From: Bdellovibrio sp.
GTDB lineage: Bacteria > Bdellovibrionota > Bacteriovoracia > Bacteriovoracales > Bacteriovoracaceae
Assembly: GCA_016187935.1 (NCBI GenBank)
Contig: JACPIU010000037.1
Span: 1-64,000, forward strand
Direction: 5' to 3'
DNA length: 64,000 nucleotides
The notes beneath the pieces are model-generated. The model worked only from the letters and a program-made list of their open reading frames with translations. It did no database searches and was not told the origin of the DNA. Each line of letters begins with the position of its first letter. The stretch's first letter is position 1. The position numbers were made by a program, and so were the translations under genes. Shown piece after piece: positions 7,342-16,945 of this stretch.

Positions 7342-8340
7342 GTGGAAGATGAAAGTGAAAATACCCTTGAGGTAATAATCACAGAACAGGACCGCGAACT
7401 CTTTCGCCGCCTCGACATCTTCCTGAGCGAAAAATTTCCCGATTTGGGTCGCACTTTCCTGAAAAAACTCTATGCCGAAAATTTACTTGAAGGAAGCATC
7501 TTACCGAGTACAAATGTTAAACTGACATTAAGTAAAATGCCACCTGTGGGCACGACCGTCACTATTCACGTTCCCCCGCCCACACCTACGACAATCCCAG
7601 CGGAAAATATCCCATTGGAAATTCTGTATGAAGATGAAGATATTATTTTTATCAATAAACCGGCAGGGATGGTGATCCATCCGGCCCCCGGGCATATGAC
7701 AGGCACTTTGGTCAATGCTCTTCTTTATCATTGTCGGGACCTTAAAGGGATTGGTCATGAATTGCGCCCAGGCATTGTTCATCGTCTCGATATGGGTACG
7801 ACTGGTATTATGATTGCGGCAAAGGGGCAAAAGGCCCACGAACAATTATGCATCGATTTTTCTAAACACAATATTGAACGGTACTATGAGGCGCTTATTC
7901 CCATCGCACATGAAATTCCCCTGGCAGGGACACTTGAAGGCCCCATCGGGCGCCACCCCCAAAATCGTCTTAAAATGGCCATCAATCACGATGGCAGAGC
8001 TGCCAAAACTCACTATAAGGTCGTGCATAATTTTGGCAAACTCGGCCATATTGAACTTCGACTTGAGACAGGACGCACCCATCAAATTCGAGTTCACCTT
8101 GCCTCATTACTGCATACTCCAATATTGAATGATCCCCTTTATGGCAATCCCAGTGAACATCGTCGTCGTTTAGGAACCGCCATAAGTAATATTCTAGAAT
8201 CATACCCTCACCCACTTTTACACGCTAAAATTTTAGGTATTCAACATCCGATTTCCAAAAAAAAGCTGCGCTTCGAAGTGCCTGCACCCAAAATTTTTCA
8301 AGATATTCTTGCAGAGGGAAGAAAATTTAGCGCAGAATAA
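7342..8340 (+). CDS. RluA/RluD-family 23S rRNA pseudouridine synthase
   Basis: 332 residues. An N-terminal S4 RNA-binding domain (about residues 15-80) is followed by the catalytic domain with HRLDMGTTG, where the aspartate is the catalytic residue. FINKPAGMVIHPAPG and ETGRTHQIRVHLA are further family signatures. It isomerises uridines in 23S rRNA; RluD (helix 69) is the most likely equivalent, but RluC cannot be excluded. The start is GTG at 7342; no ATG is available in frame before the S4 domain. Confidence 0.88.
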   Translation: MEDESENTLEVIITEQDRELFRRLDIFLSEKFPDLGRTFLKKLYAENLLEGSILPSTNVKLTLSKMPPVGTTVTIHVPPPTPTTIPAENIPLEILYEDEDIIFINKPAGMVIHPAPGHMTGTLVNALLYHCRDLKGIGHELRPGIVHRLDMGTTGIMIAAKGQKAHEQLCIDFSKHNIERYYEALIPIAHEIPLAGTLEGPIGRHPQNRLKMAINHDGRAAKTHYKVVHNFGKLGHIELRLETGRTHQIRVHLASLLHTPILNDPLYGNPSEHRRRLGTAISNILESYPHPLLHAKILGIQHPISKKKLRFEVPAPKIFQDILAEGRKFSAE

Positions 8341-8346
8341 AGGCCT

Positions 8347-9000
8347 ATGTCAGACAATTTGACCCCAATCATACAAAAGCAGACCCCATACGGGGTCTTC
8401 GAGGTCTATACTACGGCCGAAGGAATTTCCAGACATTCGTATTGGGAAGTCACCCAAGTCCACAGTGCCGAAGTGATCCATTGTCTGCCCTCCCATTCTG
8501 CACAAGAAATATCGGCCCGTGAGGCCGATGGAATCCTGTACCATCAGCACGACCTTCGCTCTATGCCGAGGCCTAATTTTCTAATCAAAACGGCCGACTG
8601 TTTACCCGTTTTTCTAGGTTCTAAACTCGGCGGCGTCATGCTGCATGCTGGCTGGCGTGGTTTACAGCAAAAAATTCTTCAACACCCTTTGGTCAAGAAA
8701 TTGAAACCTGACTATGCTTTCATTGGCCCGCACATATGCCAAAATTGCTATCAAGTTGGCCCAGAATTTCAGGAATATTTTCCAAATGGCCCAGGGCCAC
8801 AAATAAAAAATGGACAATGGTACTTTGGATTACAAGCTGAGGCCGATTTTCAGATCCGAGAAATGTCTGCTACAATCCACATAGAGCATTCCGATCTTTG
8901 CACTTTTTGTGGTGCTTTGTATGGCAAGCGCCTTCATAGCTATCGCCGCGGTAATGCCAAGCAACGGAACTATAATATTTTTAGACCAAATATTTGTTAG
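8347..9000 (+). CDS. pgeF: PgeF/YfiH family purine nucleosidase (multicopper polyphenol oxidase fold)
   Basis: 217 residues. IKTADCLPVF, GGVMLHAGWRG and CTFC near the C-terminus supply the cysteine and histidines of the YfiH/laccase-domain zinc site. Family members cleave adenosine and related nucleosides and correct peptidoglycan precursors carrying the wrong amino acid. Short for the family by about 25 residues, mostly at the N-terminus. Starts six bases after the pseudouridine synthase, an order (rluD then yfiH) common in bacteria. Confidence 0.85.
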   Translation: MSDNLTPIIQKQTPYGVFEVYTTAEGISRHSYWEVTQVHSAEVIHCLPSHSAQEISAREADGILYHQHDLRSMPRPNFLIKTADCLPVFLGSKLGGVMLHAGWRGLQQKILQHPLVKKLKPDYAFIGPHICQNCYQVGPEFQEYFPNGPGPQIKNGQWYFGLQAEADFQIREMSATIHIEHSDLCTFCGALYGKRLHSYRRGNAKQRNYNIFRPNIC

Positions 9001-9014
9001 TGAAAGGACATAAA

Positions 9015-10169
9015 ATGGAAAACAAACGATCAATTATTTTAAATGGGAATACCACAACTCACCTAATGCTTGTCATGCTCGGCCTGGGAATTTTGGCCAC
9101 AACCTTTTATCTCACCTTGCACTACTTTGATACTTTATATCCGACGGGATTAGGTGGAGGAAGTTTATGCGACCTCAACAGTTTTTTCAATTGTGATGCT
9201 GCTACACATTCAAAGTTAAGCAATCTATTCGGTGCACCTCTTGGAATCTTCGGTCTCATGATTGGCGTCTTTCTTCTCTCAAATTACCTTTTTAAAAGTG
9301 TCTTTGTGGAAGGCAGTTTATATTTTACACTGCTCTTGAATGCCGTCGGATGTATCGCGTTGGCACTTTACTCGCTCATCGCTCTCGGTTCTCTCTGTCC
9401 TTTTTGCACCGTCTATTATCTCTTGTCCTTTCTCACACTTGCCTTGTTTCATTTCAAAAGTGATTACCGATTACCTTCCATTAAAGTTCTCATCCTGTTC
9501 GGGATGGCCCAACTGATTGCCGGCGGAGGAATGCATTTTTATGATCAAAGCAAAAAAAAGGAGCAACTTGTTATTGCGGATTCTTTAATTAAAGATTTTG
9601 ACAGCTATGCCAATTTAGGTAATCCCAAAGTTTCCTCCCCACATCGTATTACCAGTGCTACGGAGAAATTCGAAGACGCCCCTTTGCGACTATCAATTTT
9701 TAGTGACTTTCAGTGCCCGGCCTGTAAGGCCCTGTCAGAATCATTAGGCGCACTTGCCAAAAAGTATAAGGGACAAATTAATATCCAGTATTATTTCTAC
9801 CCGTTAGATTCAAGCTGCAATTCCAAGATGACTCATGCTGTTCATCCTGTGGCCTGCGAAGCGGCCTACCTGGCCTCTTGTTCGGGCGATCGCTTCTCGG
9901 AAGTTCATGACAAAATCTTTAACCATCAAGAAGATCTCAATTCTGGCTGGCTCAAAAGCTATGCCGCGAATTTAGGGGTTGAGGATTGCTTTGGCAATGC
10001 GGACACACGCAAAAAAGTGGTTGAACTAATTGAAACAGGCAATTCATTCAATGTTCAATCTACTCCAACACTCCTGCTCAATGGCGTGAAGATTGAAGGT
10101 GTTCTCCCCCTTAACCAGCTCTACATTCTGTGTGATGAACTCCTCCAAAGATATGCCCGAAAACAATAA
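9015..10169 (+). CDS. VKOR-DsbA fusion: disulfide-bond-forming membrane protein
   Basis: 384 residues from the ATG at 9015, which has AAAGGA upstream. The first half has about four or five membrane helices with the vitamin K epoxide reductase pattern: CDLNSFFNCD in the first loop and LGSLCPFCTVYY as the quinone-linked CxxC. The second half is a thioredoxin/DsbA-like domain with FSDFQCPACK as its CxxC, placed in the periplasm. The fusion joins oxidase and electron relay in one chain and replaces DsbA plus DsbB. The many cysteines elsewhere in the DsbA half (CNSK, CEAAY, CSGD) are unusual for a foldase. Confidence 0.88.
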   Translation: MENKRSIILNGNTTTHLMLVMLGLGILATTFYLTLHYFDTLYPTGLGGGSLCDLNSFFNCDAATHSKLSNLFGAPLGIFGLMIGVFLLSNYLFKSVFVEGSLYFTLLLNAVGCIALALYSLIALGSLCPFCTVYYLLSFLTLALFHFKSDYRLPSIKVLILFGMAQLIAGGGMHFYDQSKKKEQLVIADSLIKDFDSYANLGNPKVSSPHRITSATEKFEDAPLRLSIFSDFQCPACKALSESLGALAKKYKGQINIQYYFYPLDSSCNSKMTHAVHPVACEAAYLASCSGDRFSEVHDKIFNHQEDLNSGWLKSYAANLGVEDCFGNADTRKKVVELIETGNSFNVQSTPTLLLNGVKIEGVLPLNQLYILCDELLQRYARKQ

Positions 10170-11019
10170 ACTAGAAAAAAATAAAATAACCGAAGCTCTA
10201 ATCAAGACAAGCGTGGGACAGGTCGGTCAAACAGGGTGGCATCTGCACCATCCTATTGTTGAAACTCATTTTCATTTAGATTATCTCAAACAATCCGATT
10301 CAAACGATATAATGGCCTTTGCAAAATCGATGGGAATAGCAAAGGCCATTACCATTAGTGTCAGCGCCTCAAATATTGCGGAAGTTTTACCCTTGGCAAT
10401 ATCTCATGAGGGACTTTATACCACACAAGGCATCCATCCTCATCATGCCATCGAATGGAATGAGCATCTTGAAGAAATTTTAAAAAAGAATGCGCTTCAT
10501 CCAAAAGTTGTGGCGATCGGGGAAATCGGACTCGATTATTTCTATAATCACTCTCCCGTTGAAGTGCAAAAAAAAGTCTTTCGACGGCAATTAGAATTAT
10601 CCATTGCTCTCGACCTTCCCGTAATCGTGCACTCCCGCGAAGCCGATAGTGATACCATCGAGATTTTGAGTGAATATATGCCGAACCTAACTCGCAAAGG
10701 CGTAATACATTCATTCACTTCTGAGAAAGCACTGCTCGAATTTGCCTTGAAGCATGAATTTTATGTGGGATTTAATGGAATCATTACTTTTAAAAGTGCC
10801 GAGAATGTTCGTCAAAGCTTGGCGTTCACTCCCATCGAAAAAATTCTCCTTGAAACAGATGCTCCTTTTTTAACACCTATGCCATTTCGCGGTAAAGAGA
10901 ATGCTCCCTTTTATCTTCCCTTCATTGCCGAAAAGATGGCGCTAGAAAAAAAGATTGAGGGCCAGACTCTTCTTACCCAAGTCTATAAAAATACACACAA
11001 CTTATTTTACAAAATGTAA
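10153..11019 (+). CDS. tatD: TatD-family metal-dependent DNase
   Basis: The core runs from ETHFHLDY (metal-binding HxH) through GEIGLDYFYN (metal-bridging glutamate), VIVHSREA, IHSFT and LETDAPFL (catalytic aspartate). TatD enzymes act as 3'-5' exonucleases on DNA or RNA and in DNA repair; other members deacylate D-amino-acyl-tRNA. An N-terminal extension of about 35 residues precedes the usual start. The start is uncertain: ATG 10153 or 10135 both overlap the end of the VKOR-DsbA gene and neither has a clear ribosome binding site. Convergent with the YhaM-type gene, three bases apart. Confidence 0.85.
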   Translation: MPENNKLEKNKITEALIKTSVGQVGQTGWHLHHPIVETHFHLDYLKQSDSNDIMAFAKSMGIAKAITISVSASNIAEVLPLAISHEGLYTTQGIHPHHAIEWNEHLEEILKKNALHPKVVAIGEIGLDYFYNHSPVEVQKKVFRRQLELSIALDLPVIVHSREADSDTIEILSEYMPNLTRKGVIHSFTSEKALLEFALKHEFYVGFNGIITFKSAENVRQSLAFTPIEKILLETDAPFLTPMPFRGKENAPFYLPFIAEKMALEKKIEGQTLLTQVYKNTHNLFYKM

Positions 11020-11022
11020 TTC

Positions 11023-12210
11023 TTATTCCTCGTCTGAGGATTGATTTTCTTTCAGACCTTCAAGCATTCGTGCCATGGTATAGGTTAACGCCCCATCTTT
11101 TTTTTTCTCAGGCTTTGTCTTCGATTTTCCTTCCGGTCTCTCATGCGCTTCATTTTTCTCACTCATTTTTTCAGGGGCCTTATCTCCAGCATTTCCCCGC
11201 ACCTCACTGGACTTTTGCACATTAGGTACTTTTGACTCAGGCTCGGGTAAATATTCGGTATGGGTAGGAAGTTCATGTTTGTACAAAACACAGTCTAGAT
11301 GTTTGATCATACCAGTCCAACGGCCAATCGTACGATCCGTGGAGATGGCCTTTGCCACCGAATTCATCTTTGAATCCATCATATCAATCAGGTGAACCAA
11401 ATAGGCTTCCGCTGTTTGTGGCACCTTGGGAGATCCATATTCAATCTCACCATGATGGGAAATAATGATATGTTTCAAATGCACCTTAATGCTCGCAGGA
11501 AATCCACGAATTTTACTCGCAAAATGATCCACAATTTCAGACGCCTTGATCAGATGTCCAATCAATTTACCTTCATCGGTATAGTCCACCAAAGGTCCTT
11601 CGCTCAATTCATAAATTTTACACAAATCATGTAATACAGCTCCCGCTATGACATAATTATGATTGACCTTATAAACACTCGATAAATGCGCCGCCAAGCG
11701 GGTGCATGAGAGAATATGCTCAAGCAGGCCTGATTCATAAGCGTGGTGGATATTTTTGCCTGCATACCAGCATTTTAAACGACGAGCTATATCGGTATCA
11801 AAAAGAATAATCTGCAAAAGATCGCGAATGTAAACATCATCCAAATCCGCCACATACTTAAGAAGTTCCTCCATCATCAAATCAGCATTGGAAGTTGATT
11901 TAGGAGTAAAATCACTTTTATCAATCTCACGGTGATCAATCTTACTTATCGTTTGAATTATGAGTTGGAGCCGTCCTTGAAAATGGTTAATTTTTCCCGT
12001 GGCACGGACATAGTCTCCGCGAGTTACTACATCAGCAACCTCTTGTGCATTATGCCATTTCCGTGACTCTAGGTCCCCCGTAGAATCTGCCAGCACGACA
12101 TTCAAATAATTTTTTCCATCCTTGGCTTCCATTACTGCAATGTGTTTAACGAGAAAGAAGGAATCTACATCATCTTTGACATTTAAATCTGTCACAAATT
12201 GCTCTTTCAC
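11023..12210 (-). CDS. YhaM-type 3'-5' exoribonuclease (OB-fold plus HD domain)
   Basis: 395 residues from GTG 12210, chosen because GGAG lies seven bases upstream and KEQFVTDL then matches the usual family start. Residues about 10-100 form the OB-fold nucleic-acid-binding domain (NVVLADSTGDLESRKWHN). Residues about 150-310 form an HD phosphohydrolase domain with GAVLHDLCKIYEL and HIIISHHGE. The C-terminal 75 residues are charged, rich in K, E and S, and probably disordered, an extension not seen in the Firmicute enzyme. Role: degradation of RNA or single-stranded DNA in the cytoplasm. Confidence 0.82.
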   Translation of the reverse strand: MKEQFVTDLNVKDDVDSFFLVKHIAVMEAKDGKNYLNVVLADSTGDLESRKWHNAQEVADVVTRGDYVRATGKINHFQGRLQLIIQTISKIDHREIDKSDFTPKSTSNADLMMEELLKYVADLDDVYIRDLLQIILFDTDIARRLKCWYAGKNIHHAYESGLLEHILSCTRLAAHLSSVYKVNHNYVIAGAVLHDLCKIYELSEGPLVDYTDEGKLIGHLIKASEIVDHFASKIRGFPASIKVHLKHIIISHHGEIEYGSPKVPQTAEAYLVHLIDMMDSKMNSVAKAISTDRTIGRWTGMIKHLDCVLYKHELPTHTEYLPEPESKVPNVQKSSEVRGNAGDKAPEKMSEKNEAHERPEGKSKTKPEKKKDGALTYTMARMLEGLKENQSSDEE

Positions 12211-12342
12211 GCTTTTTCTCCAGTCGAAGAAGAGGGGGTAATTCGGCATCATACCCGATAGGCCCAAAATGTCTACCCAAGGTGGGATGGTTATGGCATA
12301 TTTTTGAACACAAAAAAAACCATTCTACTAGGGAGAAGGGCC

Positions 12343-13353
12343 ATGCCAAAATTTAGGGTTGGAATTAACGGTGTCGGAAGAATTGGAAGAACAATTTTAC
12401 GTGAATACTTATCTCGCAAGATCAGTGATTTTGAAGTCGTCGCACTTAACGATCTCGGAGATTTGCATGTTCATACTCACCTTCTCAAATTCGATTCGGT
12501 TCACGGAACTTTTCCTGGTGAAGTGAAATATGAAAATGGCAACCTTCATATTGATGGCAGGTCGTTGAAATTCTATTCGCACAAAGATCCCTCCCAGATT
12601 CCTTGGTCAGATAACAAGATTGATATCGTTATCGACAGTACTGGCATTTTTAAAGATAAGGAAGGCCTAGGTCTTCATCGCCGCGGCACTGTACAAAAAG
12701 TGATTATGTGCGCTCCCGGCAAGGGCCTGGATGGAACCTTTGTCATGGGAATCAACCATCAGACCTATGATCCCAATAAACATCACATTGTTTCCAATGC
12801 AAGCTGTACCACCAACTGTCTTGCACCTGTGGCGAAAGTTCTAAACGATCGCTGGGGAATTGAAAACGGATTCATGTTGACTGTGCATGCTTACACCTCT
12901 GATCAAACACTTCTCGACGGCTACCATTCGGATGTCCGACGTGGTCGCGCTGCCTCCTTGTCAATGATCCCAACCACCACAGGAGCGGCCAAATCGGTAG
13001 GGGAAGTTATCCCGGAATTGAAAGGCAAGCTTGATGGTTATGCCGTTCGCGTCCCAACCCCAGATGTTTCCATGGTTGATTTCACGGCAAACTTGAAAAA
13101 ACCGGCCAGCAAGGACGAAATCAATGCCGCCATGAAAGAAGCATCAGAAACAAATTTGAAAGGTATCCTGGCCTACAATAATTTAGAATTGGTTTCACAG
13201 GATTTTATTCGCAATCGCCACTCCTCTATTTTCGACGCAACGCTGACGAACGTTATTGGAAATACTGTAAAAGTAGCTGCATGGTATGATAACGAAATCG
13301 GTTTTTCCAACCGTGTTCTTGATTTGGCTTTACATCTCGGAGCAAAGTTATAA
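12343..13353 (+). CDS. gap: Glyceraldehyde-3-phosphate dehydrogenase, type I
   Basis: 336 residues. VGINGVGRIGR is the NAD-binding turn and SNASCTTNCLAPV holds the catalytic cysteine. Start ATG 12343 is preceded by GGGAGAAGG; an ATG at 12304 is in frame but lacks such a site. Converts glyceraldehyde 3-phosphate to 1,3-bisphosphoglycerate in glycolysis. The stop codon overlaps the start of pgk (TAATG), so the two are translationally coupled. Confidence 0.95.
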   Translation: MPKFRVGINGVGRIGRTILREYLSRKISDFEVVALNDLGDLHVHTHLLKFDSVHGTFPGEVKYENGNLHIDGRSLKFYSHKDPSQIPWSDNKIDIVIDSTGIFKDKEGLGLHRRGTVQKVIMCAPGKGLDGTFVMGINHQTYDPNKHHIVSNASCTTNCLAPVAKVLNDRWGIENGFMLTVHAYTSDQTLLDGYHSDVRRGRAASLSMIPTTTGAAKSVGEVIPELKGKLDGYAVRVPTPDVSMVDFTANLKKPASKDEINAAMKEASETNLKGILAYNNLELVSQDFIRNRHSSIFDATLTNVIGNTVKVAAWYDNEIGFSNRVLDLALHLGAKL

Positions 13354-14543
13354 TGGCGATAAAATTTATTGATGAAATTGATTTAAAGGGCAAAACAGTC
13401 TTAGCACGTTTTGATTTCAATGTTCCGATCGATAAGACTGACCCAAGCAAGATTACCGATACAACACGTATTGATGAGGCCATCCCCACCATCAACCTGC
13501 TCATCAAGATGGGTGTCAAAAAACTTGTTCTGATGAGTCATTTGGGTCGCCCCAAAGGTCCTGAGAAAAAATACTCCCTTCTACCTGTGGCCACTTATTT
13601 AGCGCAAAAATTAGAAGAGGAAGTTGTCCTCACTGAATCAGCAGTTGATGCCGGAATTAAAACGTTGCTGACTCTCAGTCACCCTCGTTTGATTTTACTG
13701 GAGAATTTGCGTTTTCAAAAAGAAGAAGAAGCCAATGATCCAGCTTTCGCAAAAACACTGGCCAGTTATGCCGAGTATTACGTCAATGACGCTTTTGGAA
13801 CTGCTCATAGAAAACATGCATCCACGTATGGAGTTGTTCAGCATTTTAAAAATAAAGCGTTAGGTGGACTCCTTTTACGCCGGGAAATTGAAGCACTTGA
13901 TAAAGTTGTTCATCATCCTCAGCATCCTTTTGTGGCCATCATGGGAGGGGCGAAAGTTTCTGACAAAATCAAGATCATTGAAAATATCTTAAGCGAAGTC
14001 GACCAACTGTTAATTGGCGGTGCCATGGCTTACCCTTTTTTGCTGGCCAAAGGTATTAAAATTGGAAAGTCGTTGTGTTCCGATGAAGATGTTAAATTGG
14101 CCAAAGGGATCTTGCAGCTCCCGACCGGACAGAAAATAGTTCTACCAGCTGACCACATCGCAAGCAGCTCTTTGGAAGGCGAACCTATTACTGTCAATAC
14201 AACAGAAATTCCAGACGACTTGATGGGATTGGATATTGGTCCAAATACTTTGAAAAAATTCAAGGACTGCTTGAAAAATAGCAAGACAGTACTATGGAAT
14301 GGTCCCATGGGGTATTTTGAAAATTCTAATTTTTCTTCAGGCACCTTTGCTGTCGCTCAAATTTTGTCCGAACTTTCCAATGCCTTCACATTGGTAGGAG
14401 GGGGCGATTCCGTCAGCGCAGTCAAAAAATCGGGACTTGAAAAGAAAATTGGACATGTCTCCACGGGTGGTGGGGCAAGTCTTGAATATATAGAAGATGG
14501 TTCTTTAGTAGGCATTAATGCTTTAAAATTTGGTGTCAACTAG
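13353..14543 (+). CDS. pgk: Phosphoglycerate kinase
   Basis: 396 residues. RFDFNVPID near the start, LMSHLGRPKG, GGAKVSDKI, NGPMGYFE and the C-terminal GGGDSVSA and STGGGASLE segments are the full set of family motifs. Transfers phosphate from 1,3-bisphosphoglycerate to ADP. Follows gap with a one-base overlap. tpiA, which often comes next, is absent; secG follows after 105 bases. Confidence 0.95.
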   Translation: MAIKFIDEIDLKGKTVLARFDFNVPIDKTDPSKITDTTRIDEAIPTINLLIKMGVKKLVLMSHLGRPKGPEKKYSLLPVATYLAQKLEEEVVLTESAVDAGIKTLLTLSHPRLILLENLRFQKEEEANDPAFAKTLASYAEYYVNDAFGTAHRKHASTYGVVQHFKNKALGGLLLRREIEALDKVVHHPQHPFVAIMGGAKVSDKIKIIENILSEVDQLLIGGAMAYPFLLAKGIKIGKSLCSDEDVKLAKGILQLPTGQKIVLPADHIASSSLEGEPITVNTTEIPDDLMGLDIGPNTLKKFKDCLKNSKTVLWNGPMGYFENSNFSSGTFAVAQILSELSNAFTLVGGGDSVSAVKKSGLEKKIGHVSTGGGASLEYIEDGSLVGINALKFGVN

Positions 14544-14648
14544 GAGCGATGCACTATACTTGCCAAAGTGCCGTACTTTCTATTATTAATGTGCCGTTTG
14601 ACAAGATATTAAAAACCTCAGAACGACTTACGATACTTAGGGAAAAAT

Positions 14649-15026
14649 ATGATAACAATGTTAATGATTTTACAGGCCTCCGTCTCCATTCTCATGATTC
14701 TCAGTGTCTTGCTTCAGTTTGGAAAAGGAGCTGAAGTTGGCCTTATGGGAGGCGGTGCTTCAGATGCTGTTTTATCGGGTTCCCAACGTGGAAACATTCT
14801 GGGCAAAATAACTGCCGTCTTAGCAATTATTTTTCTCGTCAATTCTCTTATATTAGCGCGATTACAATCGAATTATACTTCAAAATCAATTCTAGATACT
14901 GAAGCACCTGTCACTCGCCCTTTGAGTTCCGATGCCAAAAAAGATGCTGCTCCTGCTCCCGACAAAGGGACGGAATCAACAGTCCCAGCAACCAAGGCAC
15001 CAGAAGCAGGAAGCGACAAAAAATAA
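14649..15026 (+). CDS. secG: Preprotein translocase subunit SecG
   Basis: 125 residues. Two membrane helices (about 3-22 and 54-74) flank LLQFGKGAEVGLMGGGASDAVLSGS, the conserved SecG loop. It assists SecYE-SecA protein export. A 45-residue tail rich in A, P, K and D is longer than usual. AGGGAAAAAT precedes the ATG. The pgk-secG order is common in bacteria even where tpiA is missing. Confidence 0.9.
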   Translation: MITMLMILQASVSILMILSVLLQFGKGAEVGLMGGGASDAVLSGSQRGNILGKITAVLAIIFLVNSLILARLQSNYTSKSILDTEAPVTRPLSSDAKKDAAPAPDKGTESTVPATKAPEAGSDKK

Positions 15027-15033
15027 GTTTGCT

Positions 15034-16182
15034 TTAAGCAGCTTTTTTCTTGTTTTGATCGATATCAGATTTCACTGAGCCGAAGTTATTTTCTTTTTCA
15101 AATAATTTGTGTTCTTGCTTATTGGGTGGAACCTTCTCTACCGGAAGGACTCGATGGGGTTGGCAAGGATCGAAATCATCCTTAACGCAAAAATGATTTT
15201 TCCCATTGAGAACAAGATTTTTCACTCGTGAGGTAAACAACGTAAACAATTCTGGATCAATTTTTTTGCTGGCCGAATTCGCCATGATTGCTAAAGCATC
15301 TTCTGTGCTCAAAACTTCATGATAAGAACGTTTAGTTGTGATCGCATCAAAAAAATCCGCAATCGCCGTCACACGTGCCATAAGATGGATATTTTCACCA
15401 ACTATTTGATTGGGATACCCTGTACCATTAAAATTTTCATGATGTTCATAAATAATTCTCTCAATAATGCTCAAATCAATTCCACTCATCACAATGCCAT
15501 TTTGTTGAAATAATTCTTTGCCATATGATGGATGTTTCTTGATGATTGAAAAATCTTGATCAGTTAATTTGTCCGGATTATTAATAATCTTGGTTGAAAT
15601 CTTCAGCTTCCCCAGATCATGCAATAACCCTCCAAGGCCAGCAGTGACAATCTCTGACTTAGAAGCATTTCCCTTGGCCGCCTGAAAAAGGGCCATGGAA
15701 TACATCGCCACATTAATAGAATGATCATAGGTATAAAAATCATGAAAACTCAAATCTCCAATCAATTTTTGAACGTCGCTAATATCTTTTCCCTTAATCA
15801 CATGAACCATCGACTCGATAGACTCCCGACAACCACTGATCGTGTCGTGCAGGAGTTCTGTCGTAAATTGTTTTTTGGCATCAAAAAGAGTGGATAAATA
15901 TTTAATCGCTGACTCTTTGATTACCTCAGTTTTTTTGGTTTCAGTCAAATTTGTATTGGACGACAGGCTTGCCAAATATGAATCACGCTGTGTCTCTGAA
16001 ACATACAACTGATAATATTTCTGGCGAAAAATTGTAAGATCAGAAACTGTTAGAACTTGGCCTGCTGGAAAAATGCGCACAAAATGCTCACGTACGTCAT
16101 GGGTTGATGAATTCACATAAAGATCAAACCCAATCTTTGATCCCACCATCACAAATTCAAAAGGAATCGAAAAATAACTCAC
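15034..16182 (-). CDS. HD-GYP domain cyclic-di-GMP phosphodiesterase
   Basis: 382 residues from GTG 16182 (GGTGGG five bases upstream). Residues about 155-320 form the HD-GYP domain: LLHDLGKLKIS, KKHPSYGKEL and HHENFNGTGYP, followed by DFFDAITTKRSYHE. All expected metal ligands appear to be present, so it is probably active and hydrolyses c-di-GMP to GMP. The N-terminal 100 residues are a regulatory region of unknown type, with no response-regulator or membrane segment. Affects the switch between motile and other states in many bacteria. Convergent with secG. Confidence 0.85.
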   Translation of the reverse strand: MSYFSIPFEFVMVGSKIGFDLYVNSSTHDVREHFVRIFPAGQVLTVSDLTIFRQKYYQLYVSETQRDSYLASLSSNTNLTETKKTEVIKESAIKYLSTLFDAKKQFTTELLHDTISGCRESIESMVHVIKGKDISDVQKLIGDLSFHDFYTYDHSINVAMYSMALFQAAKGNASKSEIVTAGLGGLLHDLGKLKISTKIINNPDKLTDQDFSIIKKHPSYGKELFQQNGIVMSGIDLSIIERIIYEHHENFNGTGYPNQIVGENIHLMARVTAIADFFDAITTKRSYHEVLSTEDALAIMANSASKKIDPELFTLFTSRVKNLVLNGKNHFCVKDDFDPCQPHRVLPVEKVPPNKQEHKLFEKENNFGSVKSDIDQNKKKAA

Positions 16183-16244
16183 GGTTTCCCACCAATTAAC
16201 TAAAAGCCACCACATTACCTTTTCGGCAAAAAGATCAAATTGGC

Positions 16245-16272
16245 CAAAAAAAAAGGGCCTGTGCAGGCCCTT
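16245..16272 (-). terminator. Rho-independent terminator after ssb
   Basis: Read on the minus strand, AAGGGCCTG pairs with CAGGCCCTT around a very small loop (16253-16272) and is followed by nine or more T residues (16245-16254). It lies about 30 bases after the ssb stop codon. Confidence 0.9.
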
Positions 16273-16300
16273 GTAATGTAATACTTATCCGTTTTCCTGA

Positions 16301-16810
16301 CTAAAAAGGTATATCATCAGCGGTAAAAGTTGCATCGGGATTCATCTGATAATCCCTATCAAGAACTCCCCCACCATTGTTCGAATTAGCTCCTTGCCCG
16401 TTGGCAGAATTGAGTTCATCACGTTTGCTTTCAGAACGTTGGTTTGATCGATCATTGGTAGAAGTCTGGGCACCACGTTCGCTGCCTGCGCCAAGAAATT
16501 GCACGCTCGTCGCATTGATCTCGGTGGTATAACGCTTTTGTCCTTCCTTGTCGTCCCAAGAACGCGTTTGAATACGTCCTTCAAGAAAACATTGGCGGCC
16601 TTTGGCCAAATATTGATTACATAGCTCCCCAAGTTTGCCCCACACCACAATTCGGTGCCACTCGGTGCGCTCCTGTTTTTGCCCGCTCTTGTCTACCCAA
16701 TTTTCTGAAGTGGCCAACGAAAAGCTGCACACCGCAGAACCATTTGGGGTGTACTTCAATTCCGGATCCTGCCCCAGACGACCTAATAGAATCACCTTGT
16801 TCACACTCAT
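16301..16810 (-). CDS. ssb: Single-stranded DNA-binding protein
   Basis: 169 residues from ATG 16810, which has GGAGGAATT upstream. An N-terminal OB-fold ([17 protein letters not shown], then FSLATSENW and [12 protein letters not shown]) is followed by a flexible N-, S- and G-rich linker and the acidic tip DDIPF, the docking site for replication and repair proteins. Binds ssDNA during replication and recombination. Monocistronic, with its own terminator. Confidence 0.95.
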   Translation of the reverse strand: MSVNKVILLGRLGQDPELKYTPNGSAVCSFSLATSENWVDKSGQKQERTEWHRIVVWGKLGELCNQYLAKGRQCFLEGRIQTRSWDDKEGQKRYTTEINATSVQFLGAGSERGAQTSTNDRSNQRSESKRDELNSANGQGANSNNGGGVLDRDYQMNPDATFTADDIPF

Positions 16811-16945
16811 AATAATTCCTCCAATGGATAACAAATCATGCCCCAGACATTTTTCTTTTACAATCTGAAGTTTTCTTGTCGGAAAAGGTTTTGCAAAAAC
16901 AGGGGACTATGGCAAAGGATAACTCATTGAAATAACAATCAAAAT

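Noticed and set aside
14598-14603. Perfect TTGACA before secG
   Set aside because: No acceptable -10 hexamer at 16-18 bases; not called as a promoter.
14549-14734. 61-codon frame between pgk and secG
   Set aside because: It overlaps the start of secG in another frame, and secG has a better ribosome binding site and clear family motifs.
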